Shown here one piece after another: positions 57,618 through 64,000 of a stretch of DNA of 64,000 bases. The notes under the pieces were generated by a model that worked only from the letters and a program-made list of their open reading frames with translations, was not told the origin of the DNA and ran no database searches. Every line of letters starts with the position of its first letter. The first letter of the stretch is position 1. The stretch covers positions 1 to 64,000 of the forward strand of contig CAUGTZ010000005.1 of assembly GCA_959602645.1 (NCBI GenBank), written 5' to 3'. Position numbers and translations under genes: made by a program. This stretch comes from an uncultured Collinsella sp. (GTDB taxonomy: Bacteria; Actinomycetota; Coriobacteriia; Coriobacteriales; Coriobacteriaceae).

Positions 57618-58364
57618 ATGCTTGCGGAAGATAGGCTCAACGCGATCGTGTCGATGGTGCAGCGAGCCGGCTCGGTTACCGTGCCGGAGCTTGCTGAGGC
57701 CCTGGGCGTGACGGCGTCTACCATTCGGCGCGACCTGCAGACGCTCGACCGAGCGCACCGCATCGCCAAGGTCCACGGTGGGGCGACGAGTCTTGAGCGC
57801 GCGCACGTGACGCGCGACCTAACGCTTAATGAGCGCAGCGACCTCCATAACGATGACAAGGAGCGTATCTGCGCCCGTGCGGCGGCACTTGTGGAGCCCG
57901 AGAGCTTTGTATACATCGACTCGGGTTCGACGACGCTCAGGCTCATCGAGCATCTTCCACACCTTGAAGATGTCACCTATGTGACCGATTCCGTGCTCCA
58001 TGCTCAACGCCTTGCTTTGCGCGGCATGCGTACCGTGGTGCTGGGCGGCGAGCTCAAACCCGAGACCGAGGCGCTCGTTGGCCCCGATGCCTTGGCAACC
58101 TTAGATCGCTACAACTTCAACTGTGGTTTTTGGGGCTCTAACGGCATTGCCGCCGAGCAGGGCTTCACGGCGCCTGATATCGAGGAGGCGCAAGTAAAGC
58201 GTATCTCGATGCGCCATACGGCCAAGCGCTTCGTAATCTCGGACGCCAGTAAATTTGGCATGGTGGCGCCCGTCAAGTTTGCGGACTTCCGCGACGCAAC
58301 GATTATTACCGCAGGCGAGGTCCCCGCCAAGTACCGGGCAATGGACAACGTCATCACGGTCTAG
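57618..58364 (+). CDS. DeoR/GlpR-family transcriptional regulator
   Basis: Sugar-phosphate-responsive repressor of 248 aa. An N-terminal winged helix (RLNAIVSMVQRAGSVTVPELAEALGVTASTIRRDL, split) is followed by the DeoR effector domain with YIDSGSTTLRLIEHL and SDASKFG. It is cotranscribed with the oxidoreductase and probably controls it. The DeoR genes that precede fructose operons look alike, but no kinase or permease follows here. Confidence 0.9.
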   Translation: MLAEDRLNAIVSMVQRAGSVTVPELAEALGVTASTIRRDLQTLDRAHRIAKVHGGATSLERAHVTRDLTLNERSDLHNDDKERICARAAALVEPESFVYIDSGSTTLRLIEHLPHLEDVTYVTDSVLHAQRLALRGMRTVVLGGELKPETEALVGPDALATLDRYNFNCGFWGSNGIAAEQGFTAPDIEEAQVKRISMRHTAKRFVISDASKFGMVAPVKFADFRDATIITAGEVPAKYRAMDNVITV

Positions 58365-58403
58365 CGACGGGACAAGGCCAAAACCATTTTGTTTTCTCAA
58401 TAG

Positions 58404-58441
58404 AAAAGCGGCAACATCCATTACGGGCGTTGCCGCTTTTG
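58404..58441 (+). terminator. terminator of the oxidoreductase-regulator operon
   Basis: AAAAGCGGCAAC (58404-58415) pairs with GTTGCCGCTTTT (58429-58440). Confidence 0.93.
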
Positions 58442-58457
58442 TTGTCTACCGGTTTGT

Positions 58458-58672
58458 CAAAGTCTGTAACAACTAGACCGTTAAAAGTGGGCTAGATGTT
58501 ACAGATTGAGATACTTCCGAACCGCGGCGTCCCTTTGTCTCGATCTGTAACAGCTGGGACCGATATTGCCGAGTTATTGTTACAGATTGAGATTTTCCCC
58601 TAAGGGGGATTCGAATGTCTCGATCTGTAACAGATAGACCGGAAAATGGGTTCTAACTGTTACAGATCGAGA
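58458..58672. repeat. 80-nt-period array of alternating inverted repeats (family D)
   Basis: TGTTACAGATTGAGA occurs at 58497 and 58578 and, with one change, at 58658. Its complement TCTCGATCTGTAACA occurs at 58538 and 58618 and, degenerate, at 58458. Orientation alternates about every 40 nt and the whole repeats every 80-81 nt. Intervening sequences differ. It fills the gap between the DeoR operon and the convergent pseudouridine synthase gene. Confidence 0.88.
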
Positions 58673-58724
58673 CGTTTTGGCGCCACGGCTGAGCCATCGT
58701 GGTGGTTTTGACGTTTGCCCAGAT

Positions 58725-58765
58725 AAAACCTGCCAAAATAAACCTGTCCCTTTTCGGCAGGTTTT
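58725..58765. repeat. solo family B end sequence
   Basis: AAAACCTGCC (58725-58734) and GGCAGGTTTT (58756-58765) flank AAAATAAACCTGTCCC. The central part and the upstream flank GACGTTT-CCCAGAT match the copy at 32508. Its right end supplies the stop codon of the pseudouridine synthase gene. Confidence 0.8.
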
Positions 58766-59423
58766 AGGGCTCCCAGGGGCAGGGGGCTTCGATGTGGATG
58801 TGCTCGCCGGTTATGGGATGCGTAAAGGACACGCTGTGGGCATGAAGCATGAGGCCGCAGGGGCGCGGCGTTCCGTACAGGTCGTCGCCAACCAGGGGAT
58901 GACGCTCGCTCGCCAGATGCACGCGAATCTGATGCTTGCGGCCGGTGAGCAGCTCGACATCAATATACGAGCGCGTGGGCAGGCCACGGCGGCTCTTAAG
59001 ACGCTTGAGTACCTTGACGCGCGTCTGAGACGGTTTGCCGCTGGCGCCAACGCGCATCTTGCGGCTATCGTGGCGGTCGCGGGCGATGGGCTTGTCGATG
59101 AGCTTTTCGTTCCAGTCGATCTTGCCCTCGGCGAGCGCCAGATAGTGCTTTTCGAATGCGTGGCCGATAATCATCTGGTCAAAAGCGGGCTGCGTCTGCT
59201 TGTCGAGCGAGAACAGCACCACGCCGGTGGTGTCGCGGTCCAGGCGGTTGAGCGGCTGCATGTCGGTCGCGGCAAAGCCGTCGCCCATCGCCAGCAGCAG
59301 GTCGCTGGCGTAGTCGGTAAGTGTGCGCTCGCCGGTGCCGTCACCGTGGACGATCATGCCGGCAGGCTTATCGATGGCCATGAGCCAGGCGTCGCAGTAG
59401 AGGACTTGAGGTTCTTCGTTCAC
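58764..59423 (-). CDS. RluA-family pseudouridine synthase
   Basis: RNA-modifying enzyme of 219 aa that converts uridine to pseudouridine, probably in rRNA or tRNA. The catalytic Asp is in NRLDRDTTGVVLF; GRKHQIRVHLAS and PLVGDDLYG are family motifs. There is no S4 domain, as in RluA/TruC-type members. AAAGG lies before the GTG start, 15 bp downstream of the U32 gene on the same strand. Its stop codon lies inside a repeated sequence, so the end may have been reshaped by insertion. Confidence 0.9.
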   Translation of the reverse strand: MNEEPQVLYCDAWLMAIDKPAGMIVHGDGTGERTLTDYASDLLLAMGDGFAATDMQPLNRLDRDTTGVVLFSLDKQTQPAFDQMIIGHAFEKHYLALAEGKIDWNEKLIDKPIARDRHDSRKMRVGASGKPSQTRVKVLKRLKSRRGLPTRSYIDVELLTGRKHQIRVHLASERHPLVGDDLYGTPRPCGLMLHAHSVSFTHPITGEHIHIEAPCPWEP

Positions 59424-59438
59424 GTGTAAGCCTTTCGG

Positions 59439-61934
59439 TTAGCTAATTCCCACAAACATGCAGCCCGAGGTGGCGCCGCGCAGGCGGGCGGCGGGCTTGC
59501 GGCCGGCTTGAGCCGCCTCGACGGCGCGACGGACGCGAGCGACGGCACGGCCAATCTCATCGGCCTCGAGCAAGGTTCCGTCGACCATAAGACGACGGAC
59601 GCCGGCGTCGAGCAGCTGTGGTACCTGTGGCGTAAGATCGATGGGGTAGGCATCGTACAGGCGTGAGCGGCCGTGGATGTCGGTACGCACCGGCATGATC
59701 TTGCCGTCGATATTCTTGAGCGACAGCTTGCGGGCGCGCAGGCGGCAGTTGGCACAATCGTGGATACAGCCGTTGGCAACCTGCAGAATGCAATGCTCGC
59801 TTGTCATGACGCGCGGGCGGCCAAAGACGGTGATGCCCAGAGCCGCGGGCGCGGCGGCGCCGAGCGAGACAATCTCGTCGAGTGTGATCTCGGGCGAGAG
59901 CCAAAACGCACCGGCTCCGCGCTCGGCAAGCGCTTCCATGCAGGGCGTGTTGTGCACCGGCAGGCAAGAGCGAATCTCGGCCGTGGCGCCGGCATGCGCG
60001 GCTACGGCGAGCTCGGAGATATTGCCGACGGCGACGGTGGCTCCGGCATTGATCCAGGGATCGACGCGTACGTGGTCAAGGGCGCGGCAGACCTCGTCGA
60101 GTACGGGTACGATGTCCTGCTCAAATGCATCGGCGGGGGAGACACCGGCGGCCTCGAGCGCATCGGTGGTCATATAGATGCGCGTTGCACCCTCGGCGCG
60201 AGCGGCTTCGGCGGCCTCGAGCGAGGTGACGGTGGCGCAGATCTGCGGCTCATCGCGGTGGTGCTCGGGCGCGGGGCGGGAATCACTGGTTACAATCGCC
60301 GGCAGCTCGAGCGTTTTCGCGCGCTCCTCGTACGGTGCCAGAATGGCCTCTTCCAGCGCCTTACAAGCGGCGGCGCGCACCTTGTGCACGGCGGAAAAGC
60401 CCATACCGCAGCCGGCGTCGAGGGCCACGTCAAAGCTCGCGGCCTCAAAGGGAGAGGAGCCCATGCGCCCGACGTGCTCAACCAGATCGGATGCCTCGAC
60501 GGCACGGGTCTTGGCGGCCTCGACGGTGAAGCCCGTGGCGGTGGCGGTGAGCGCGGGGTTGTCACAGCAGGTGAGTGTGACAGTAAACGGCTCGCCCAGG
60601 CGCGCCACGACGGACACATCAACAGCTCGGCGGCGCAACACATCGCGCTTGAGCGCGGCGCCGGCGGCGTCGATGGCACGCTGACTGCGAATCACGCGGA
60701 CGCGGCAGCCCTCGGGCATGCTGCGGGGCACGCGGCACTCGATGATGTCGCCCGCGGCGGCATCATCGGCGGCAATGGTGGTCAGGAACTGGTCAAACTC
60801 GTTATCGTGGCGAAGCTCCAGCAGGTCGCCCTTGCCCACGGGCTCAAACAATTCAATGCGGGCGATGGCGGCGCGGCGACGGCGATCGTCGGGCTTGAGC
60901 CCGCGCACGTCGCGGTTGGCCAGGCGGCTGCCCAGCACCGTGCCCACAATCTGGCCGCGGTTGTTGGAACGCTCGTAGCTCATCATCTCGTCGCCCGAGG
61001 TGCCGTCCTGATAGGCGTGCGTAAAGTCGCGGTTAAAGCAGCGCTTGAGCTGGCGTTGGCGGGCGGCTTCCTCATCCTTAGAGGCCGAAACATCGGCCAG
61101 CATATCGTCAATCTGATTACGGTACACGTCGACGATGGAATACACGTAATCGGGGGCCTTCATGCGGCCCTCGAGCTTGAGCGATGCAGCGCCGGCGTCA
61201 TGCAGACGGCGAACAAGCTGCGACGTGTTGGTGTCGCGCGGGCACAGCGCGCGCTCGCGACCGGCAGGGGAGAGCGAGCGGCCGTTCTCGTCAATTAGCT
61301 CGTAGGGTAGGCGGCAGGGCTGGGCGCACATGCCGCGGTTGGCCGAGCGGCCAGCCATGGCAAAGCTCGACAGCAGGCACAGACCCGAGTAGCAAAAGCA
61401 GATGGCACCGTGGCTAAAGACCTCAAGGTCCACATCGGGCGCGGCGTCGTGGATGGCGGCGATCTCGTCTATGGAGAGCTCGCGCGAGAGAGTCACGCGG
61501 TCGGCGCCCTGCTCGCGGCACCAAAGCGTTCCGCAGTCATCATGGATGTTCGCCTGGGTCGAGATGTGCGTCTCGATGCCGGGCATGGTGCGCTTGACCT
61601 CAAAGAACAGGCCCCAGTCCTGGATGATGAAGGCGTCGGCGCCCAGCGTGGAGCAGCGATGGATGAGTTGCAGTGCATCGCCCATCTCGGACTGCTTGAT
61701 GACGATGTTTACCGTGACGTAGACGCGCGACCCGGCTAGATGCGCGGCGCGGCAGGCTTGCTCAAAGGCCTCGTCGGTAAAGTTGGTTGCCTTGCGGCGG
61801 GCGTTGAAGCTGCCCATGCCGCAGTAGATGGCGTCTGCCCCGGCAGCGAGCGCGGCGGCAAAGGGCTCCGGGCCTCCGGCGGGGGCCAAGAGCTCGGGTC
61901 TGCGGTTGGTGGTTCGACTGGCGGTTGCGGTCAT
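59439..61934 (-). CDS. U32-family protein, probable RNA hydroxylase (RlhA-like)
   Basis: Large protein of 831 aa. The N-terminal TIM-barrel-like U32 domain holds ELLAPAGGPEPFAAALAAGADAIY (split) and the U32 signature EVFSHGAICFCYSGLCLLSS, followed by GRSANRGMCAQPCR with the cysteines thought to bind a metal or Fe-S cofactor. A DUF3656-like middle and a second half-barrel follow. Although called peptidases, YegQ and RlhA/YdcP relatives hydroxylate tRNA or 23S rRNA. The pairing with an RNA pseudouridine synthase gene supports the RNA role. It is longer than RlhA (about 650 aa). Confidence 0.85.
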   Translation of the reverse strand: MTATASRTTNRRPELLAPAGGPEPFAAALAAGADAIYCGMGSFNARRKATNFTDEAFEQACRAAHLAGSRVYVTVNIVIKQSEMGDALQLIHRCSTLGADAFIIQDWGLFFEVKRTMPGIETHISTQANIHDDCGTLWCREQGADRVTLSRELSIDEIAAIHDAAPDVDLEVFSHGAICFCYSGLCLLSSFAMAGRSANRGMCAQPCRLPYELIDENGRSLSPAGRERALCPRDTNTSQLVRRLHDAGAASLKLEGRMKAPDYVYSIVDVYRNQIDDMLADVSASKDEEAARQRQLKRCFNRDFTHAYQDGTSGDEMMSYERSNNRGQIVGTVLGSRLANRDVRGLKPDDRRRRAAIARIELFEPVGKGDLLELRHDNEFDQFLTTIAADDAAAGDIIECRVPRSMPEGCRVRVIRSQRAIDAAGAALKRDVLRRRAVDVSVVARLGEPFTVTLTCCDNPALTATATGFTVEAAKTRAVEASDLVEHVGRMGSSPFEAASFDVALDAGCGMGFSAVHKVRAAACKALEEAILAPYEERAKTLELPAIVTSDSRPAPEHHRDEPQICATVTSLEAAEAARAEGATRIYMTTDALEAAGVSPADAFEQDIVPVLDEVCRALDHVRVDPWINAGATVAVGNISELAVAAHAGATAEIRSCLPVHNTPCMEALAERGAGAFWLSPEITLDEIVSLGAAAPAALGITVFGRPRVMTSEHCILQVANGCIHDCANCRLRARKLSLKNIDGKIMPVRTDIHGRSRLYDAYPIDLTPQVPQLLDAGVRRLMVDGTLLEADEIGRAVARVRRAVEAAQAGRKPAARLRGATSGCMFVGIS

Positions 61935-62233
61935 ATCCTGCCTTTCAAAATGCTAAGATATTCAAAAGTATAGTGGTGCCGTTGCGGCAGGCGATGCCCG
62001 TGCTCCAAGCGGGATAAAGTCTTCAGCAGCTTGGGCTGGCTGACCCCGTGGAGAACCGTTCAGCGGTTCGGGGAAACCGTTGGGCGATAAAATATTCTCG
62101 CAAGCTGATAATATTCTTGCATCAAACGGAAACCTTGAGTACTATCCCAATCAAGCGCGGTGTTCAGACCGAATTGTGCCTCCCGGTGCGAACGCCGCGC
62201 TCACGCTCTCTATTTGATTGTAAGGAGATAAAC

Positions 62234-62611
62234 ATGAGCAAGACCGTCGTGTCTTCCGATAACGCACCCGCAGCCATCGGACCGTATTCCCCCGGCATCC
62301 AGACCGGCAACATGGTGTTCCTGTCCGGCCAGCTGGGCATCGACCCCGCAACTGGCAAGATGCCCGAGGGCGTCGAGGCCCAGGCCAAGCAGTCCCTCGC
62401 CAACGTCGAGGCCCTGCTGACCGCTGCCGGCGCCACCTTTGCCGATGTCGTCAAGACCACGGTCTACCTGGCCGACATTGCCGACTTCGCTGCCGTGAAC
62501 GAGATCTACGCCTCCAAGTTCGAGGCTCCGTTCCCCGCGCGCAGCGCTTTCCAGGTTGCCGCCCTTCCGGCCGGCGGTCTGGTCGAGATTGAGGTCGTCG
62601 CCGCTCTCTAA
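62234..62611 (+). CDS. ridA: RidA-family enamine/imine deaminase
   Basis: Hydrolyses reactive 2-aminoacrylate-type imines released by PLP enzymes. The trimeric YjgF fold (125 aa) shows AIGPYSPGIQTGNMVFLSGQLGI (split), the substrate Arg in FPARSAFQVAALP and VEIEVVAAL at the end. AAGGAG precedes the ATG at 62234. It is monocistronic; the neighbouring NCS2 permease hints at a purine-catabolism context but this is weak. Confidence 0.93.
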   Translation: MSKTVVSSDNAPAAIGPYSPGIQTGNMVFLSGQLGIDPATGKMPEGVEAQAKQSLANVEALLTAAGATFADVVKTTVYLADIADFAAVNEIYASKFEAPFPARSAFQVAALPAGGLVEIEVVAAL

Positions 62612-62641
62612 GGCGTTGGCCACAACTAAACATGACATGCA

Positions 62642-62679
62642 AAAAGACCCTGCAGCGCGTGCGAGCTGCAGGGTCTTTT
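62642..62679. terminator. bidirectional terminator between ridA and the YheO-like gene
   Basis: AAAAGACCCTGCAGC (62642-62656) is the exact complement of 62665-62679. A- and T-runs at both ends let it work for both convergent genes. Confidence 0.92.
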
Positions 62680-62723
62680 GTCAAGTGACGGATCGCTTGT
62701 GGAGCCGCGCCCCATTTTGCTCG

Positions 62724-63380
62724 TTAGCCCTCCTTGCGGACTTTTTGCAGGTAGCGGTAGACGCTGGGCTCCGAGATGCCCAGCGCGGTGGCGGCGCAGG
62801 CCACGGCGCCCTTGAGCATGAACACCCCGTTGCCGTTGAGGTGGCGAATGACATCCACGCGGTCGCTCTGACCAAGCGACGCTACATCCAGCCCGCGCGC
62901 GCTCAGCAACTCGGCAATGCTGCGGTCGATGAGTTCCTGTGTGGACTCCGAAAGGCTTTCGACCTCGATAGGGGCGGGCTCCGTGCGCGTCGGCGCCGCG
63001 TCGAAGCACGCCATGAGCTGCTGCGCCATGGCGTTGATGGAGCGCACGGTCGAGAGGTCGGTGTTAACGCAGAGCATACCGACGATCTCGTCATTCTCGC
63101 GGATAAAGTACGTCGCTGACTCCAACGTCTTGCCTCCGGCGCCGCGGCCCTCGTAGCCCGTAATAAACGGCAGGTCGCGATACTTGGCGTCGTGCATGAT
63201 CTTGAGCGCCAGATCAGTGGCGGGGCCGCCGACCTTGCGGCCGCTCACGATGCCGTTGCGAATATCGACGATGGCGTGGTCGGGATCCGAGAAATCGTGC
63301 AGCACGATTTCGCTGTTTTTGCCGAGTATCTGCTCCAGAAAATCGACCATCGGCAAAAAGCGGCGTACGGTCTCGTTCAC
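62724..63380 (-). CDS. YheO-like PAS / helix-turn-helix transcriptional regulator
   Basis: Regulator of 218 aa. The N-terminal PAS-type domain (LPMVDFLEQILGKNSEIVLHDFSDPDHAI, split, then GRKVGGPATDLAL and ENDEIVGMLCVN) is typical of YheO/DauR proteins. The C-terminal helix-turn-helix is VFMLKGAVACAATALGISEPSVYRYLQK. AAAGGAG lies 6 nt before the GTG at 63380; the frame is open further upstream but has no site there. It is divergent from the NCS2 permease gene and probably regulates it. Confidence 0.82.
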   Translation of the reverse strand: MNETVRRFLPMVDFLEQILGKNSEIVLHDFSDPDHAIVDIRNGIVSGRKVGGPATDLALKIMHDAKYRDLPFITGYEGRGAGGKTLESATYFIRENDEIVGMLCVNTDLSTVRSINAMAQQLMACFDAAPTRTEPAPIEVESLSESTQELIDRSIAELLSARGLDVASLGQSDRVDVIRHLNGNGVFMLKGAVACAATALGISEPSVYRYLQKVRKEG

Positions 63381-63732
63381 GGGCAACTCCTTTGGGTGAA
63401 ATCGGAAATGTTCATAACAATTTTTTCTCATGGTAACACGCTGCCCATCATCTCGTATATCCGCAGGTACATTGCGTAATACAGATGAGCGGTAGATATT
63501 TGGCGGTAAACGGTTGACCAAAAGAAAAGTTAGATGTTATTTTGACCAGACACTTTCATGACCTGCGGAAATGCGTTATCTCAGCTGAAGAATAGTCTGA
63601 TAACAAAAAATTATTATTGAGAATGAGAATCATCTTTAATACGATATGCAATGAAGGCACAACCTCAACCCCGCACTGCGTCACAATAGAGCGTTAGATG
63701 CGAAAACAACTACTTCGAGGATTGGTGGTCAA
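63381..63732. other. 352-bp divergent regulatory region
   Basis: AT-rich gap with no gene. TTGACC (63513) occurs again as TTTTGACCAGA (63540). A Fur-like box and a promoter are at 63617-63645. No purine riboswitch-like structure is recognised. Confidence 0.5.
63617..63645 (+). promoter_or_regulatory. promoter of the NCS2 permease, with Fur-box-like overlap
   Basis: TTGAGA (63617-63622) and TACGAT (63640-63645) with a 17-bp spacer. Inside lies GAGAATGAGAATCATCTTT (63619-63637), which agrees with the 19-bp Fur consensus at 14 positions by my count. Confidence 0.45.
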
Positions 63733-64000
63733 ATGACCCAGGAGACGGTTACGAACGGCACTGAAGCCCTGTTCACTCGCGAAGGCATGCCTCCCGTTAA
63801 GGAAATGATCCCGTGTGCCCTTCAGCACGTACTGGCATCGTTTGCCGGCATCATTACCCCGGCGGTCATCATGGCCGGCGTCTACGGCTTTAATAGCCAG
63901 CAGAGCACCGACATCATCCAGGTCGCGCTCATTCTTTCGGCGATCGATACGGCCCTTCAGGCCTTCGCTCCCTTCCGTCGCATCGGCGGCGGCCTGCCCA
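63733..64000 (+). CDS. NCS2-family nucleobase permease (partial, runs off the window)
   Basis: The first 89 residues of a membrane permease for xanthine, uric acid or uracil. Seen: a hydrophilic start, then EMIPCALQHVLASFAG (a QH-containing first helix diagnostic of NCS2 transporters), IITPAVIMAGVYGF and the second helix IIQVALILSAIDTALQAF. GGTGGTC lies just before the ATG. It is divergent from the YheO-like regulator and about 1.1 kb from ridA. Substrate is open; xanthine/uric-acid-type members often stand beside such genes. Confidence 0.85.
   Translation, partial: MTQETVTNGTEALFTREGMPPVKEMIPCALQHVLASFAGIITPAVIMAGVYGFNSQQSTDIIQVALILSAIDTALQAFAPFRRIGGGLP

Noticed and set aside
58458..58672. 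CRISPR array
   Set aside because: Repeats are 15 nt and alternate in orientation every 40 nt, spacers are not uniform, and there is no cas gene in the window.
63381..63732. Purine riboswitch before the NCS2 permease
   Set aside because: No three-way-junction pattern or conserved purine-riboswitch core could be recognised, and no terminator hairpin precedes the gene.

Overview
The window is GC-rich (about 60-65 % by eye), densely coded, and reads as a chromosome segment of a Coriobacteriia member, most like Collinsella. That placement is an inference from protein style, codon use and gene content; no search was run. There is no rRNA or tRNA gene, no complete insertion sequence, no cas gene and no phage gene.

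Layout. 0-3.1 kb: a minus-strand ABC importer of the ABC_sub_bind (TrpXYZ-like) type. 3.1-6.3 kb: WYL-type regulator, asnS and a stand-alone glucose-type PTS EIIA. 6.5-17.9 kb: accessory metabolism (acyl esterase; GntR regulator divergent from a DDAH-like arginine hydrolase plus basic amino acid antiporter; FeoA-FeoB fusion; MFS exporter; GH13 enzyme; hypoxanthine-DNA glycosylase; an unassigned protein). 17.9-30.3 kb: aminotransferase, rplJ-rplL behind an L10-type leader, galU, rpoB-rpoC. 30.7-32.2 kb: ECF sigma factor and its probable membrane anti-sigma partner behind a sigma-W-like promoter. 32.9-36.3 kb: rpsL-rpsG-fusA-rpsJ, without tuf. 36.4-46.6 kb: birA divergent from a full type II fatty-acid synthesis and acetyl-CoA carboxylase operon (fabH-acpP-fabK-fabD-fabG-fabF-accB-fabZ-accC-accDA). 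46.6-49.8 kb: PTS EIIC, CDF metal exporter, histidine phosphatase. 50.2-56.0 kb: the S10 operon resumes at rplC, runs to rplX, and stops there. 56.5-64 kb: Gfo/Idh oxidoreductase with a DeoR regulator, an RluA/U32 RNA-modification pair, ridA, a YheO-like regulator and the start of an NCS2 permease.

How it works together. The backbone is gene expression: RNA polymerase, L10/L12, the str and S10 ribosomal genes. The S10 operon is split, with rpsJ 14 kb away from rplC and the membrane-lipid operon between them. The lipid operon has the gene order of Lactobacillales and Clostridia, with FabK as enoyl reductase. BirA beside it would biotinylate AccB.

The most unusual content is non-coding. Four copies of a large palindromic element (near 19.2, 30.45, 32.6 and 49.9 kb) share a conserved core, while their 28-35 bp arms differ between copies yet stay complementary within each copy. 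Three of the four lie just upstream of ribosomal-protein operons. Two of them carry a second shared end sequence that also occurs alone at 58.7 kb, so they look like remnants of one roughly 300 bp composite palindrome. There are also three short-period arrays (62-nt period at 21.9 kb, 80-nt at 58.5 kb, 40-nt at 56.1 kb) and several single long hairpins. Two RNA polymerase features stand out: an alpha-CTD-like domain at the C-terminus of RpoC, and an enlarged, rewritten fork-loop-2 region in RpoB.
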